A DNA stretch of 64,000 nt from Rhodopirellula halodulae (GTDB lineage: Bacteria > Planctomycetota > Planctomycetia > Pirellulales > Pirellulaceae), in contig NZ_JAJKFV010000030.1 in NCBI RefSeq assembly GCF_020966775.1, forward strand, positions 186,001 to 250,000. Direction: 5' to 3'. The position numbers and the translations under genes were made by a program. This document shows positions 1 through 9,324 of the stretch, in pieces (positions within the stretch are counted from its first letter, which is position 1; each line of letters opens with the position of its first letter). The notes under the pieces were generated by a model. The model was not told the origin of the DNA and did no database searches. It worked only from the letters and a program-made list of their open reading frames with translations.

Positions 1-621
1 GATTTGTTGCGGCGACGGCGAAGTCGCACCGGTCATGTTGTAATTTCCCAAACCAAACCCGATCTGATCAGTGTCCTGCCAAAACCATCTCATCTTTCCC
101 CGGTAGAACGCGGTTTGAACCGAATCACATCCTGCAACATCTGCGTTCAAGTTCTTGGCCATCGGCGGAACTGATTTTCCGAGCAACATGGAATCCCTGT
201 AGATGCCAACTCCCGTCTGTCGATACAAACGCTCGGCCACGTTGATGCGCCGGATCCGGATGGACTGTTCTGTCCCGGGGGTGGTTTGCAGCGTCAGCCC
301 TGGCAAATCGAACGGTCCTCGCGGGCTCTCATAGCCCCAACTGTGGACCTCGAACCAAATCGCTCGGTTCATCAATCCAGGTTCGTAGAATGCGACGTAA
401 CCGTTGCTGTCGGTGAAATAGCGATTCTCATCGGTTGTTCGCAATTCAACCAATGGCACGCCGCGACCGGTTTCTTGGTCCACCACGCGTATGGCGAAGA
501 AGTCGCTTGGTTCCGACCCGATGGAAGACCGGGACATGCTCATCACGGCCACGAACAGCACGAGAATGAACGCGACGCAAGATCGATGCACGATCTCGAC
601 TCCACGCATGTCAGAAGCCAT
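1..621 (-). CDS. exported planctomycete protein with carboxypeptidase-regulatory-like fold (C-terminus outside window)
   Basis: The reading frame is open from an ATG at 621 down to base 1, so only the first 207 codons are visible. Residues 8-29 form a hydrophobic segment (ending FILVLFVAVM) that looks like a signal peptide or anchor. A segment at about residues 39-95 reads like a small beta-sandwich of the carboxypeptidase-regulatory or transthyretin-like type (VVDQETGRGVPLVELRT, then an SNGYVAF turn), a guess from pattern only. The ATG overlaps the TGA of the upstream ArsR-type gene (TGATG), so the two are very probably translationally coupled. No function can be assigned; the rest of the protein lies outside the window. 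Confidence 0.75.
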   Translation of the reverse strand, partial: MASDMRGVEIVHRSCVAFILVLFVAVMSMSRSSIGSEPSDFFAIRVVDQETGRGVPLVELRTTDENRYFTDSNGYVAFYEPGLMNRAIWFEVHSWGYESPRGPFDLPGLTLQTTPGTEQSIRIRRINVAERLYRQTGVGIYRDSMLLGKSVPPMAKNLNADVAGCDSVQTAFYRGKMRWFWQDTDQIGFGLGNYNMTGATSPSPQQI

Positions 622-947
622 CAAAGTTGCGAGACAAACATCTTGAGTTGCTTCAGCCGATTTTCGTTGATGCAGTAGCAAACCCGAGGCCCATCCACCT
701 CGCCTTGAATCAGTCCTGATTCTTTTAGGATTTTCAGGTGCTGCGATACAGTCGACTGGGCGAGCGGAAGCTGAGCCACGATTTCACCACACATGCAGGC
801 GTCACGCCTGATCAGAAAACGCACGATCTGAACTCGCGCGGGATGCGCGATCGCCCACGCGAGTTTGGCGAAGTCTTCCGCCGTCGGATCCGGTTTCAGC
901 TTGACCGGCGTCGCATCACATTTGCTCTTCGTAGACTTCTTAGCCAA
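621..947 (-). CDS. ArsR/SmtB-family winged-helix repressor
   Basis: A 108-residue protein with a complete ArsR-type winged helix. The helix-turn-helix is at about residues 62-85 (AQSTVSQHLKILKESGLI) followed by the wing (GEVDGPRVCYCI). The recognition region is preceded by DACMCGEIV, which resembles the ELCVCDL metal-binding box of the family, so arsenite- or heavy-metal-sensing is possible. There is no ATG before this motif and the frame must start at TTG (947), with GAGAGAAG just upstream. The stop overlaps the start of the exported protein downstream, so the regulator is probably autoregulated with it. The inducer is inferred only from the Cys pair. Confidence 0.88.
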   Translation of the reverse strand: MAKKSTKSKCDATPVKLKPDPTAEDFAKLAWAIAHPARVQIVRFLIRRDACMCGEIVAQLPLAQSTVSQHLKILKESGLIQGEVDGPRVCYCINENRLKQLKMFVSQL

Positions 948-1031
948 GGCTTCTCTCGCAACAAGACAATCGTCAATTTGCGATCAATGCTATCGCCGGA
1001 GGTCGGTTCGGTCAATGTTGTGATGTGAGTT

Positions 1032-2303
1032 CTAGGGCAGATACGGCCAATAGGTGAGTCGACCATTGTGGTGCGCGACGAAGCGAACATCGCCGTCTTG
1101 CGAGACCACAAGCGCGATCGCTTGATTCAAACCATCGATCAGTCGATACGCCGATCGGTGACGCGTTCCAGCCGAGTCGGCTCGTTCCATCACCGTGCGG
1201 TTGGCTTCAATGTCGGTGGCACGATGGATTCGTTGGATGGGCCTGTCACCCAGAATTTCGCCGCCGAATCCGATCAGCCGAAACCCGTGATCCAGAATCA
1301 ACGCTCCATCGACCGTCATCATGTCCGCTAAGAAGTGGCTGAAGTCAATCAATTGATCGTCGAACCGTCTCAGTTCGGCGTCGCGAAACTGTTGGTAGTC
1401 CGACCAAGTCAGCACAGCCAATTGACGAGAACGCGCGACTTCCAACGCTCGAGTCATCAGCCTGACCATTAGACCGCGATACAGCATCGTGGATTCGTTC
1501 GGCTGGAACTGAATCCGAAAACGCAGCCAACGTTCGCAAGTTCCATCATCGTGAGCACCGTCGGGTAAGAACACCAGCAAACCACCGTGACGTCGGTTGC
1601 GAACCAAACGCAAGACCCGGCGAACCATGTTCTGAGCCAGATCTCGAACGAACGACGGGCAAACCGTTGGCCATTCTTCACCGGAGCGAGGTTCGGGCAA
1701 TCGATCCAGCAAAGATTCGCGAACATGCGAAAAACGTCCCGAGATCCAAGCCGATCGAAACGGATCAAAGCCATCCGTCAGCAATTGGCCTTGATTGGTT
1801 TCCAACACACGTTGGTGACCCGATCCCACCACCAAATGCCCCGGGCCGATCGCGTGGATCAGCAGGTTCGGCGGAAGAGTGACTTGACCCGATCGGCTAC
1901 CTTCGACTTGGTTGACCCATTCGGTGCCGGTCACAACCAATCCCCAAATGCTTAGTCGCCCTTCGTCGTCGGTGTGAACCGCCAAGACCGCTCGATAGAA
2001 ATCGGCCGCGGCATAGAGCTTCCGCAGGTTGTGCGGCGACAACGGTGTGGCCTCCGCGAACGTCAGCACGTGCGGCCGAGCTTGCTCACTCGCGAATGAA
2101 TTCAGTTGGGTCGGATTGGCATACACGATCCGACAACGAACCGGTGCGTCCTCTTCCCGCAACAGGCTGGCTTGATAACAAACGTCCAGCAAGGCAATCA
2201 GCGATCGCGAATCGGGAAGCAACTCGACGGGATACTCGAGCTGCTCCCACTGTTTCGCGAGCACCAAAGCCATCTCGGTGGGGTAGGAAGAAAGTCCATC
2301 CAT
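1032..2303 (-). CDS. DAC (DisA_N) domain protein, probable diadenylate cyclase with N-terminal sensor region
   Basis: The C-terminal third carries both signature motifs of the diadenylate cyclase domain: DGALIL at about residues 332-337 and GTRHRSA at 379-385, spaced as in DisA/CdaA/DacA enzymes that make cyclic di-AMP from two ATP. The first 300 residues are not a known CdaA transmembrane or DisA scan region; they look like an alpha/beta sensor region, similar to the planctomycete sensor-DAC architecture. No signal peptide or membrane segment is seen, so it is probably cytosolic. I chose the ATG at 2303 (423 residues, AGGA about 13 bases upstream); an in-frame TTG at 2351 would add 16 residues. 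It follows the glycosidase gene by about 60 bases on the same strand. Confidence 0.8.
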   Translation of the reverse strand: MDGLSSYPTEMALVLAKQWEQLEYPVELLPDSRSLIALLDVCYQASLLREEDAPVRCRIVYANPTQLNSFASEQARPHVLTFAEATPLSPHNLRKLYAAADFYRAVLAVHTDDEGRLSIWGLVVTGTEWVNQVEGSRSGQVTLPPNLLIHAIGPGHLVVGSGHQRVLETNQGQLLTDGFDPFRSAWISGRFSHVRESLLDRLPEPRSGEEWPTVCPSFVRDLAQNMVRRVLRLVRNRRHGGLLVFLPDGAHDDGTCERWLRFRIQFQPNESTMLYRGLMVRLMTRALEVARSRQLAVLTWSDYQQFRDAELRRFDDQLIDFSHFLADMMTVDGALILDHGFRLIGFGGEILGDRPIQRIHRATDIEANRTVMERADSAGTRHRSAYRLIDGLNQAIALVVSQDGDVRFVAHHNGRLTYWPYLP

Positions 2304-2364
2304 GACAACCAGTGATCCTGATGGTGTGAGTTTCGATTGCCGGACTTCCAACCCCAGATTCGAA

Positions 2365-4770
2365 TCAATTCGCCGAGGCGTGTTCCGGTGACTTCGCCTG
2401 CAACGTTTCCACCCGCAATTGGACCGACGTCACCGTCAATCCTTCGTGTGTCTCCAATTGCAATTCATTCTGATCTTGCAATTGAGCGGGATCGATTGGA
2501 ATCTCCAAGGGAGCCATCATCTGACGGAATTCCGCGGACCAATCCGGCTGAACACGGATCGGACGACCGTTCCAACTGCCGACCAGAGGTTCACGCAAAC
2601 CATCGTTCCGATGGACACCGATCACCAAAGTCGCCATTGTGATCTTTGGGCGGTCCGCCAGCGTCAAATCAAACGTCTTGGGTTCGTCCAGTGCAACCGC
2701 GGTACCAGTCGCGAATATGAAGTTGCGCTGCCTCGTGCCCGTTGGCTGCACGTCCGCCGCAAAATCGACTGTCAGCACGGTGGTTTCCTCCGCGTCGATG
2801 GGAATGGTCGCCGTGGCGGATCGAGGCAAGGCTTCTTCGTAAACAACATGTCCGTTGTCATACCGAAGCCGCCGCTGCGTGACGGTTTGTCCGCCAAGTG
2901 GTTCGCCGATCAAGTCCGACAGTTTCACTGCCAGTTGACGGCTGGTCATGTTGGTCAACGCAATTTGCAGGCGATTTCCGGTGTAAACCGCGGTCGCATC
3001 CATGCCAACTGATGCGATCCCGTCCACGCGGACCGGCAGCCTTCGGCCACCAAAGTCCTTCCACAATTCGAAGTAATTCGACACTGGCGTCGCGACGAAA
3101 TCATCCAACGGGCCGCGATTGGAAGCACCCTCGCCGGGAACAAACGCGGCGTTGCCGCTGAACGGATTCCAGTGCATGTTCGTGAAGATAAACGGAACCG
3201 ACAGATCGAGCTGGTGGGGCCGGTTCATGAATTTGTGGGTGAAAGCGCTGAACGAACGTAACCGCAGCCAATGATCCGCGGCACCTCGTCCGGGTTGCAA
3301 GGAACCGCACTCGGTGATCAACATGGGTTTGACGTTGTTGGTTGATTCCATGTGAGATCGCAGCATGTCCAAGGTGGCTTCCAATCGCCCCAGCAGATAT
3401 CCCGAGTAACCGGTTTTTCGACGTTCCCATGCACCGAGTGTCCCGGTGTCTTCGTAGAAGTGGTGCGAATAGAAGTCGAGGTCCTCGTTGGTCAGGTCCA
3501 TGAATCGGGCTTGATCGCGATACAGACTGAAGTCGTTCACGTGCAACTGCATCCAAGCAGAGGTCGGCCCACCGACTTTCACATCCGGCGTCTTTTGGTG
3601 GACCGCCTGCGCAACTTGGTTGTGAAAGTCCGCCAACAGCTTCCAAGAGTCGTACTCTTTCTTCCAGTGATAGTCCCACTCGGCTTTGATGGTCGACTCG
3701 TTTTTGACTTCCCACCAAGCTGCCGTGCGGCCACCATCATGCAGTTGGTCCGCGATGTACGAAGCTGCAAGCTCCGCCGCGTCACCGAAGTGTTCGACCA
3801 AAGGCGTTCCGCGGCCGACATGTTCCACCGACATGAATTCGGGGTAATCATTCAGGCACATCGCGTAGTCGATGTCTTCGAAGGCTTCGATGGTTTTTGA
3901 CGGCGATGAGTCGTTGCGTTCAAAGAAGCTGAGGTCGGCGGCTCCTTTGCGATTTGGATTTTCTTTCAGCTTCTCGCCTGGTCCGTAGCCAATGACGAGT
4001 CCCGGATGCAGTTTCGAGATTTGACGTCCCGGACGAAAGTTCTTGGAAGCAGCCCACTGCTCGAAGCTTTTGTCTGATGTCCCGGGGGCGGCGTAGTAGC
4101 GGAAGAACTTTTCTCGCTCCAGATCAATGTGACCCGCGATCGAGAGTTCGTTTTGCAGGTCCACTTTCACCGATACTGGCAAACGTGGTTGGTCCGCACC
4201 GAGCGTTCGATAGGGAATCTCATCAAAGGTGTTTGGCAGACGACCGGACGCATTGAAGGCGACTTCCGTGACCACGGCGGTCTGCCCGTCCGCACAAGTG
4301 GTGCGAATCACCATGGCCGGCATGTCGTCGCTGGGGACCGGCATCGCGGGCAGTTTGACTCGATACAACTCGGGCTCTTGGGCACTTCGTTCCACCGTTC
4401 CACCCCCGGTGTAAGGCGCGACATCGATGCCGCCCAGCGAGGTCAGGTTCTCTCCTCGCAGAATGATGTATTTGAACAGCGATGCGACTCGAGAACTGCC
4501 CTTGGGAAGCTCGATGGCAATCTCGCCACTCAGCTCGTGTTTCTCGCTTGAAAGAACGACTTCTTCGATGGTTCGGTGGTCGCCTTCGCCGCGATATCGC
4601 ACCTGTTTGTCTTGAACGAAGGAATCAAACAGGTATTGGTGCGCGTCCCGGCGAGCGATGCCTTCTTCGCTCAAGCCCGCGTTGACGATAGCGGGGGCTG
4701 TGGATGTTTGGGCGTTCAAATGTGATGGTGAAAACGCAAGGCACAACAGGAGACCAGCGAGTCGTTTCAT
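2365..4770 (-). CDS. secreted GH86-like beta-agarase/porphyranase-type glycoside hydrolase
   Basis: The 801-residue protein starts with a signal peptide (MKRLAGLLLCLAFSPSHLNAQ). The central part looks like a clan GH-A TIM barrel: the acid/base candidate is E358 in WWEVKNES and the nucleophile candidate is E487 in MLITECGS, the paired Glu arrangement of GH86 and related agarases and porphyranases. A beta-sandwich C-terminus follows (residues about 590-800). The open frame extends 57 codons upstream to 4941, but that stretch crosses a repeat and lacks a signal sequence, so ATG 4770 is preferred. Planctomycetes from seawater commonly degrade sulfated algal galactans, which fits. The family assignment is from motif and layout and could instead be a neighbouring GH-A family. 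Confidence 0.72.
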   Translation of the reverse strand: MKRLAGLLLCLAFSPSHLNAQTSTAPAIVNAGLSEEGIARRDAHQYLFDSFVQDKQVRYRGEGDHRTIEEVVLSSEKHELSGEIAIELPKGSSRVASLFKYIILRGENLTSLGGIDVAPYTGGGTVERSAQEPELYRVKLPAMPVPSDDMPAMVIRTTCADGQTAVVTEVAFNASGRLPNTFDEIPYRTLGADQPRLPVSVKVDLQNELSIAGHIDLEREKFFRYYAAPGTSDKSFEQWAASKNFRPGRQISKLHPGLVIGYGPGEKLKENPNRKGAADLSFFERNDSSPSKTIEAFEDIDYAMCLNDYPEFMSVEHVGRGTPLVEHFGDAAELAASYIADQLHDGGRTAAWWEVKNESTIKAEWDYHWKKEYDSWKLLADFHNQVAQAVHQKTPDVKVGGPTSAWMQLHVNDFSLYRDQARFMDLTNEDLDFYSHHFYEDTGTLGAWERRKTGYSGYLLGRLEATLDMLRSHMESTNNVKPMLITECGSLQPGRGAADHWLRLRSFSAFTHKFMNRPHQLDLSVPFIFTNMHWNPFSGNAAFVPGEGASNRGPLDDFVATPVSNYFELWKDFGGRRLPVRVDGIASVGMDATAVYTGNRLQIALTNMTSRQLAVKLSDLIGEPLGGQTVTQRRLRYDNGHVVYEEALPRSATATIPIDAEETTVLTVDFAADVQPTGTRQRNFIFATGTAVALDEPKTFDLTLADRPKITMATLVIGVHRNDGLREPLVGSWNGRPIRVQPDWSAEFRQMMAPLEIPIDPAQLQDQNELQLETHEGLTVTSVQLRVETLQAKSPEHASAN

Positions 4771-4908
4771 GAGGATGAGCTCGAACGTGGGGAGACGAGA
4801 CGGGGATCCTTCATGATCGTTCTGATATCGAAGTTTGTCTAATGTATGGAGCAGTGGTTGTTGTCGGTTCCACGGATGGGGGCGGATTGAGAGTGATTTG
4901 GGTGATCG

Positions 4909-4992
4909 TCCGGTGGAACCGGACCTACAGGTGAGTAGCATTGTCCGGTGGAACCGGACCTACAGGTGAGTCCGGTGGAACCGGACCTACGG
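4909..4992. repeat. three near-identical 27-bp direct repeats with internal palindrome
   Basis: Copies lie at 4909-4935, 4944-4970 and 4971-4992 (last one partial). Each begins with TCCGGTGGAACCGGA, a perfect 6-bp inverted repeat around GGA, followed by CCTACAGGTGAG. They sit between the 5' end of the glycosidase gene and the terminator of aceF. Short palindromic elements of this kind are typical intergenic repeats; the function is unknown. Confidence 0.9.
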
Positions 4993-5003
4993 GAGTGGGG
5001 CAT

Positions 5004-5031
5004 AAAAAAAGCCGAGCCACGGGGGCTCGGC
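5004..5031 (-). terminator. Rho-independent terminator of aceEF
   Basis: An 8-bp GC-rich stem (GCCGAGCC paired with GGCTCGGC) at 5011-5031 is followed, on the minus strand, by seven T at 5010-5004. It lies 28 bases past the aceF stop codon. Confidence 0.92.
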
Positions 5032-5058
5032 GAAGGTTTGCAGTTTGCGTTTGAGAAC

Positions 5059-6465
5059 TTACAGGGCCAGCAACAGTCGGCTGGGTGCCTGCAGGTAACC
5101 AATCACATCGTTGAGGAAGCGAGCGGCCGTTCCACCATCGACCAAACGGTGATCGTAAGACAGGCTCAGTGGCATCATCAAACGAGGTTGAATGGAATCG
5201 TCGGGCATCACGACAGCCATCTTTCGCGAACGTCCGACCAACAAAATGGCGACTTCGGGAACGTTCACGATGGGCGTGCTGTACTGGCCACCAATCGCTC
5301 CCAAGTTGCTGATCGTGAAGGTACCGCCACGCAGATCGCTGACGGCGAAGTTGCCACTGCGAACCTTGCCGGCCATCTCCGCCACACCGCGAGCGATGTC
5401 TGGAATGCCTTGTTGATCCGTGTTGTGCAACACCGGGACAACCAAACCGTTGTCGGTGTCGACCGCGATGCCAACGTTGACGTAGTCCTTGTAGATGACC
5501 TGCTGATTTTCCGAATCAATCACCGCGTTCATCGAGGGGTGATGACGCAATGCGGTCGCGACGGCTTTGACCAAAAATGGCATCGTGGTCAGCTTCAACC
5601 CTTGCGCAGCGTAGTCTTCTTTGCTGCTTTGACGAAGACGCTCCAGGTCCGTGATGTCGGCATCGTCAAAGTTGGTCACGCGAGGAACGGTGGACCAAGA
5701 CAGGTGCATTTGAGCGGAGATCGTTTTCCGGATCTTGCTCATGCGTTCGACACGGATCGGGCCGTAGTCGTCGTTGTCAGGTGTGCCGGGCAAATCGCCG
5801 GAGACCACTTTCGCTCGTGGTGCTGCGGCGGGAGCGGACGAGGCGGGTTTGGCAGCAGGTGCCGAAGCCTTTTGGCTGGCCGACCGAACGACAGCAAGAA
5901 CATCGTCGCGAGTGATTCGACCACCAGGTCCGGTGCCTGTGACGCTGCTAAGATTCACACCGGTTTCGCGAGCGAAACGACGAATGGCGGGACCAGCGGG
6001 AATCGATCCGCCGGCTTCTGGAACGGCCGGAGTTTCCGCGACGGCGGGAGTTGACGGTGGTGTCGCGACGGGTTGCGCCACAGGCGGTGCGGGAGGAGCC
6101 GGCGCGGGAGTGGCAGGCTTTTCTGCAACGGGTTCGGGCGTGGGCGCCGGGGCGGAGGGCTCGGGCGTTGGTTCGGGTTTGGCTTCCGGTTCTGGGGCAG
6201 CAGCGGGTTCGGGTGTCGAAGCGGCTCCTGCAGCGGCTTCCACCTCGATCAACACACCACCGATCGGCACCGTGTCGCCTTCGCTGACCGAAATTTTGGT
6301 GACTTTGCCGCCCACGTCGCTGGGAACGGGAACGGTCGCTTTGTCCGTTTCCATTTCCACGATGTCCTGGCCTTCGGTGATCACGTCGCCGACAGAAACG
6401 AAAATTTCAGAGACGTCGCCGGATTCGATGCCGTCGCCGAGTTCAGGGAGTTTGACTTCAGTCAT
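5059..6465 (-). CDS. aceF: dihydrolipoamide acetyltransferase, E2 of pyruvate dehydrogenase
   Basis: The 468-residue E2 subunit transfers the acetyl group from lipoamide to CoA. One lipoyl domain is at residues 1-80, with lipoyl lysine K42 in EMETDKATV. A long Pro/Ala/Glu-rich linker (about 82-150) follows, then the E1/E3-binding domain (PAIRRFARETGVNLSSVTG, about 158-190). The catalytic domain ends with the active-site H439-x3-D443 in SYDHRLVDGG. A single lipoyl domain is fewer than the three of E. coli AceF. It lies 130 bases downstream of aceE on the same strand and is closed by a strong terminator; no E3 (lpd) gene is in the window. Confidence 0.96.
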   Translation of the reverse strand: MTEVKLPELGDGIESGDVSEIFVSVGDVITEGQDIVEMETDKATVPVPSDVGGKVTKISVSEGDTVPIGGVLIEVEAAAGAASTPEPAAAPEPEAKPEPTPEPSAPAPTPEPVAEKPATPAPAPPAPPVAQPVATPPSTPAVAETPAVPEAGGSIPAGPAIRRFARETGVNLSSVTGTGPGGRITRDDVLAVVRSASQKASAPAAKPASSAPAAAPRAKVVSGDLPGTPDNDDYGPIRVERMSKIRKTISAQMHLSWSTVPRVTNFDDADITDLERLRQSSKEDYAAQGLKLTTMPFLVKAVATALRHHPSMNAVIDSENQQVIYKDYVNVGIAVDTDNGLVVPVLHNTDQQGIPDIARGVAEMAGKVRSGNFAVSDLRGGTFTISNLGAIGGQYSTPIVNVPEVAILLVGRSRKMAVVMPDDSIQPRLMMPLSLSYDHRLVDGGTAARFLNDVIGYLQAPSRLLLAL

Positions 6466-6594
6466 GAGAAAGGTATGTCAGAGGTGATTTGGAGAAGGTT
6501 TGATTCGCGATGCTCCACCGTTCCGGCGGTCCCATCGTCGCCGAGGGCAACTGACGAAACCGCAGCAGGCCAGCTCGCGTGAGTCCGATCGAGC

Positions 6595-9324
6595 TTATGC
6601 GAAATAAGGATCGGTTTTCTCAGGATCGTAATCCAGGTCTTTGATCGCTTGAGCCACATCAGCGGCCTCGAACACACCGGCTTTGGCCAAGCGTCCCAGA
6701 GCGGCGATCGTGATGGACTCGGCGTCGACTTCGAAGTGGCGACGCAGGGCGTCGCGAGTTTCGCTGCGTCCCATGCCGTCGGTTCCCAACACGTAGTAGT
6801 CGCCGGGGATCCATGGCGTGAGTTGTTCGCCAAGAGCCCGCACGTAATCGCTTGCGGAGATGAACGGACCTTCGACGCCTTCCAGCGTTTCTTCGAGGTA
6901 GCTCTTGCGAGGCGTCTCGGTTGGATGCAAGCGATTCCAACGTTCCACCGAGTGAGCGTCACGGCGAAGCAGCGTGTAGCTGGTCACCGACCACACATCG
7001 CTGGCCACGTTGTACTTCTCGGCCAAGATCTCTTGTGCTTTCAGTGCACAGTTCAGGATGGCACCGCTGCCGAACAATTGAACGCGAGCTTTGGCTCCGT
7101 CCACGTCGCGGCTCTTGAACTTGTACATCCCCTTGATGATGCCGTCTTCGCAACCTTCGGGCATCGTTGGGTGATGGTACTCTTCGTTCTCGGCGGTGAT
7201 GTAGTACATGCACTCTTCGCCCTTCTCGTACATTCGTTCCAAGCCTTCTTGGACGATGACGGCGACTTCGTAACCGAAGGCGGGGTCGTAGGCACGAACC
7301 GTTGGGAAAGCGATGGCGTTGAGCAAACTGTGACCGTCTTGGTGTTGCAGACCCTCACCGTTGAGCGTCGTACGACCGGCGGTACCACCGACGAGGAAAC
7401 CTTTGGCTCGCATGTCAGCGGCCGCCCAGATCGAATCGCCGATCCGTTGGAAACCAAACATGCTGTAGTAGATGTAAAACGGAATCATGTTGATCCCGTG
7501 GCAGCTATAAGCCGTTCCCGCCGCATTGAAGCTGGAGATCGAACCGCACTCGGTGATGCCCTCTTCCAAGATTTGGCCGTTTTGGGCTTCCTTGTAGTAG
7601 GCGATTTGGCCGCTGTCGGCGGGTTCGTACAGCTGACCCGCGTGAGCGTAGATGCCGAATTGACGGAACATGCCTTCCATCCCAAACGTGCGAGATTCAT
7701 CCGGCACGATTGGCACAACGTACTTGCCAATTTTCTTGTCGCGACACATCGCGATCAAAGTCTGCACGACCGCGAACGTGGTGCTGCAACTCTTATCTTC
7801 CAACTTGGCAATCAGCTTGCCGAAGTCTTCCCGCGTGGGGACTTCCAAAGTCGGATGCTCGGTCGGACGGCTTGGCACGGGGCCTCCCAGCGATTCGCGA
7901 CGTTCTTTGAGATACTTGATCTCGGTGCTACTGGCCGGTGGCTTGTAAAACGGAGCGTCGCCGACTTTTTCGTCGCTGATTGGAATGCCGAATCGAGTTC
8001 GGAATTCCAGCAGCTCGGCTTCGTTCATCTTCTTTTGGTTGTGAGCCACGTTGCGGCCTTCTCCGGCTTCGCCCAAACCGTAGCCTTTGACGGTCTTGGC
8101 CAAGATCACGGTTGGCTTGCCGTTGTTCAGCGTGGTCGCACGGTGATACGCCGCGTAAACCTTTTCTGGGTCGTGACCACCGCGACGGATCTTTTCCAGT
8201 TTCTCGTCTGACAGGTGTTTGACCAGTTCGAGCAATTCGGGGTACTTGCCGAAGAAGTGCTCGCGGATGTAGCTGCCGGGCATCGAGGTGTACTTTTGGT
8301 ACTGACCATCGACGACTTCGTTCATGCGTTTGGCGAGCAAGCCCGTGGTGTCACGTGCAAGCAACTCGTCCCATTCGCCACCCCAGACAACTTTGATGAC
8401 GTTCCATCCGGCTCCGTGGAAGATCGATTCCAATTCTTGAATGATCTTGCCGTTGCCGCGGACGGGGCCGTCCAAACGTTGCAGGTTGCAGTTGATCACG
8501 AAAATCAGGTTGTCCAGCTTCTCGCGTGAAGCCAGTCCGATGGCGCCCAACGTTTCCGGTTCGTCGCATTCACCGTCACCCAGGAACGCCCAAACCTTTT
8601 GGCCCTTGGTGTCTTTGATACCGCGATCGTTCAGGTACTCGTTGAAGCGAGCTTGATAGATCGCCATGATGGGGCCGAGGCCCATCGAGACCGTGGGGTA
8701 TTCCCAGAAACCGGGCATCAACCATGGGTGTGGGTAGCTCGATAGTCCACCGCCCGGTGCCAATTCGCGGCGGAAGTTGTCCAGGTTTTCGTCGCTGAGT
8801 CGGCCTTCCAAATAAGCCCGTGAATACATGCCGGGTGAGGCGTGGCCTTGGAAGTAAACCGAGTCGCCCGAGTAGCCGTCTTCGCCGCGGCCTTTGAAGA
8901 AGTGATTGAAGGCGACTTCGTAGAGTGTCGCGGAACTGGCGAAGGTGCTGATGTGACCGCCGACGCCACCGGGACGTTTGTTGGCTCGAACCACCATCGC
9001 CATCGCGTTCCAGCGAATGATCGATTTGATGCGGCGTTCCAGCTCTCGGTTGCCCGGGTAGGCGGGCTGCTCATGAGGCGGGATTGTGTTGACGTAGGGC
9101 GTGGCCGTGTCGGAGGAAAGTGGCACGCCTTCTTCCGCGGCTCGGTCGCGGAGTTGGTCGATCAGAAATTTGACCCGTTCGGGGCCTTTGCTTTGCAGGA
9201 CATACTCCAGAGAGGAAATCCACTCCTGTGTTTCAGCCGCGTCAATGTCGACGTCCGGCGAGTGATTCAATTCGCCGAGGTTCTGGGAAATTTCGGCTTG
9301 AGCGACGGATTTTGATTCGGACAT
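6595..9324 (-). CDS. aceE: pyruvate dehydrogenase E1 component, homodimeric type
   Basis: A 909-residue, full-length AceE-type E1 that decarboxylates pyruvate with thiamine diphosphate and reductively acetylates E2. The thiamine diphosphate/Mg motif is seen as GDGECDEPE with NCNLQRLDGPVRGNG about 30 residues later. The N-terminal segment (EWISSLEYVLQSKGPERVKFLIDQL) and C-terminal DGMGRSETRDALRRHFEVDAE are typical of the homodimeric family. ATG 9324 fixes the start. The gene heads an aceE-aceF unit, so glycolytic pyruvate is fed to acetyl-CoA through a gamma-proteobacterial-style complex rather than a two-gene alpha/beta E1. Confidence 0.97.
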   Translation of the reverse strand: MSESKSVAQAEISQNLGELNHSPDVDIDAAETQEWISSLEYVLQSKGPERVKFLIDQLRDRAAEEGVPLSSDTATPYVNTIPPHEQPAYPGNRELERRIKSIIRWNAMAMVVRANKRPGGVGGHISTFASSATLYEVAFNHFFKGRGEDGYSGDSVYFQGHASPGMYSRAYLEGRLSDENLDNFRRELAPGGGLSSYPHPWLMPGFWEYPTVSMGLGPIMAIYQARFNEYLNDRGIKDTKGQKVWAFLGDGECDEPETLGAIGLASREKLDNLIFVINCNLQRLDGPVRGNGKIIQELESIFHGAGWNVIKVVWGGEWDELLARDTTGLLAKRMNEVVDGQYQKYTSMPGSYIREHFFGKYPELLELVKHLSDEKLEKIRRGGHDPEKVYAAYHRATTLNNGKPTVILAKTVKGYGLGEAGEGRNVAHNQKKMNEAELLEFRTRFGIPISDEKVGDAPFYKPPASSTEIKYLKERRESLGGPVPSRPTEHPTLEVPTREDFGKLIAKLEDKSCSTTFAVVQTLIAMCRDKKIGKYVVPIVPDESRTFGMEGMFRQFGIYAHAGQLYEPADSGQIAYYKEAQNGQILEEGITECGSISSFNAAGTAYSCHGINMIPFYIYYSMFGFQRIGDSIWAAADMRAKGFLVGGTAGRTTLNGEGLQHQDGHSLLNAIAFPTVRAYDPAFGYEVAVIVQEGLERMYEKGEECMYYITAENEEYHHPTMPEGCEDGIIKGMYKFKSRDVDGAKARVQLFGSGAILNCALKAQEILAEKYNVASDVWSVTSYTLLRRDAHSVERWNRLHPTETPRKSYLEETLEGVEGPFISASDYVRALGEQLTPWIPGDYYVLGTDGMGRSETRDALRRHFEVDAESITIAALGRLAKAGVFEAADVAQAIKDLDYDPEKTDPYFA

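Noticed and set aside
286-678. Plus-strand frame at the left edge
   Set aside because: It is antisense to the exported protein, whose own frame is open across the whole stretch with a good signal sequence.
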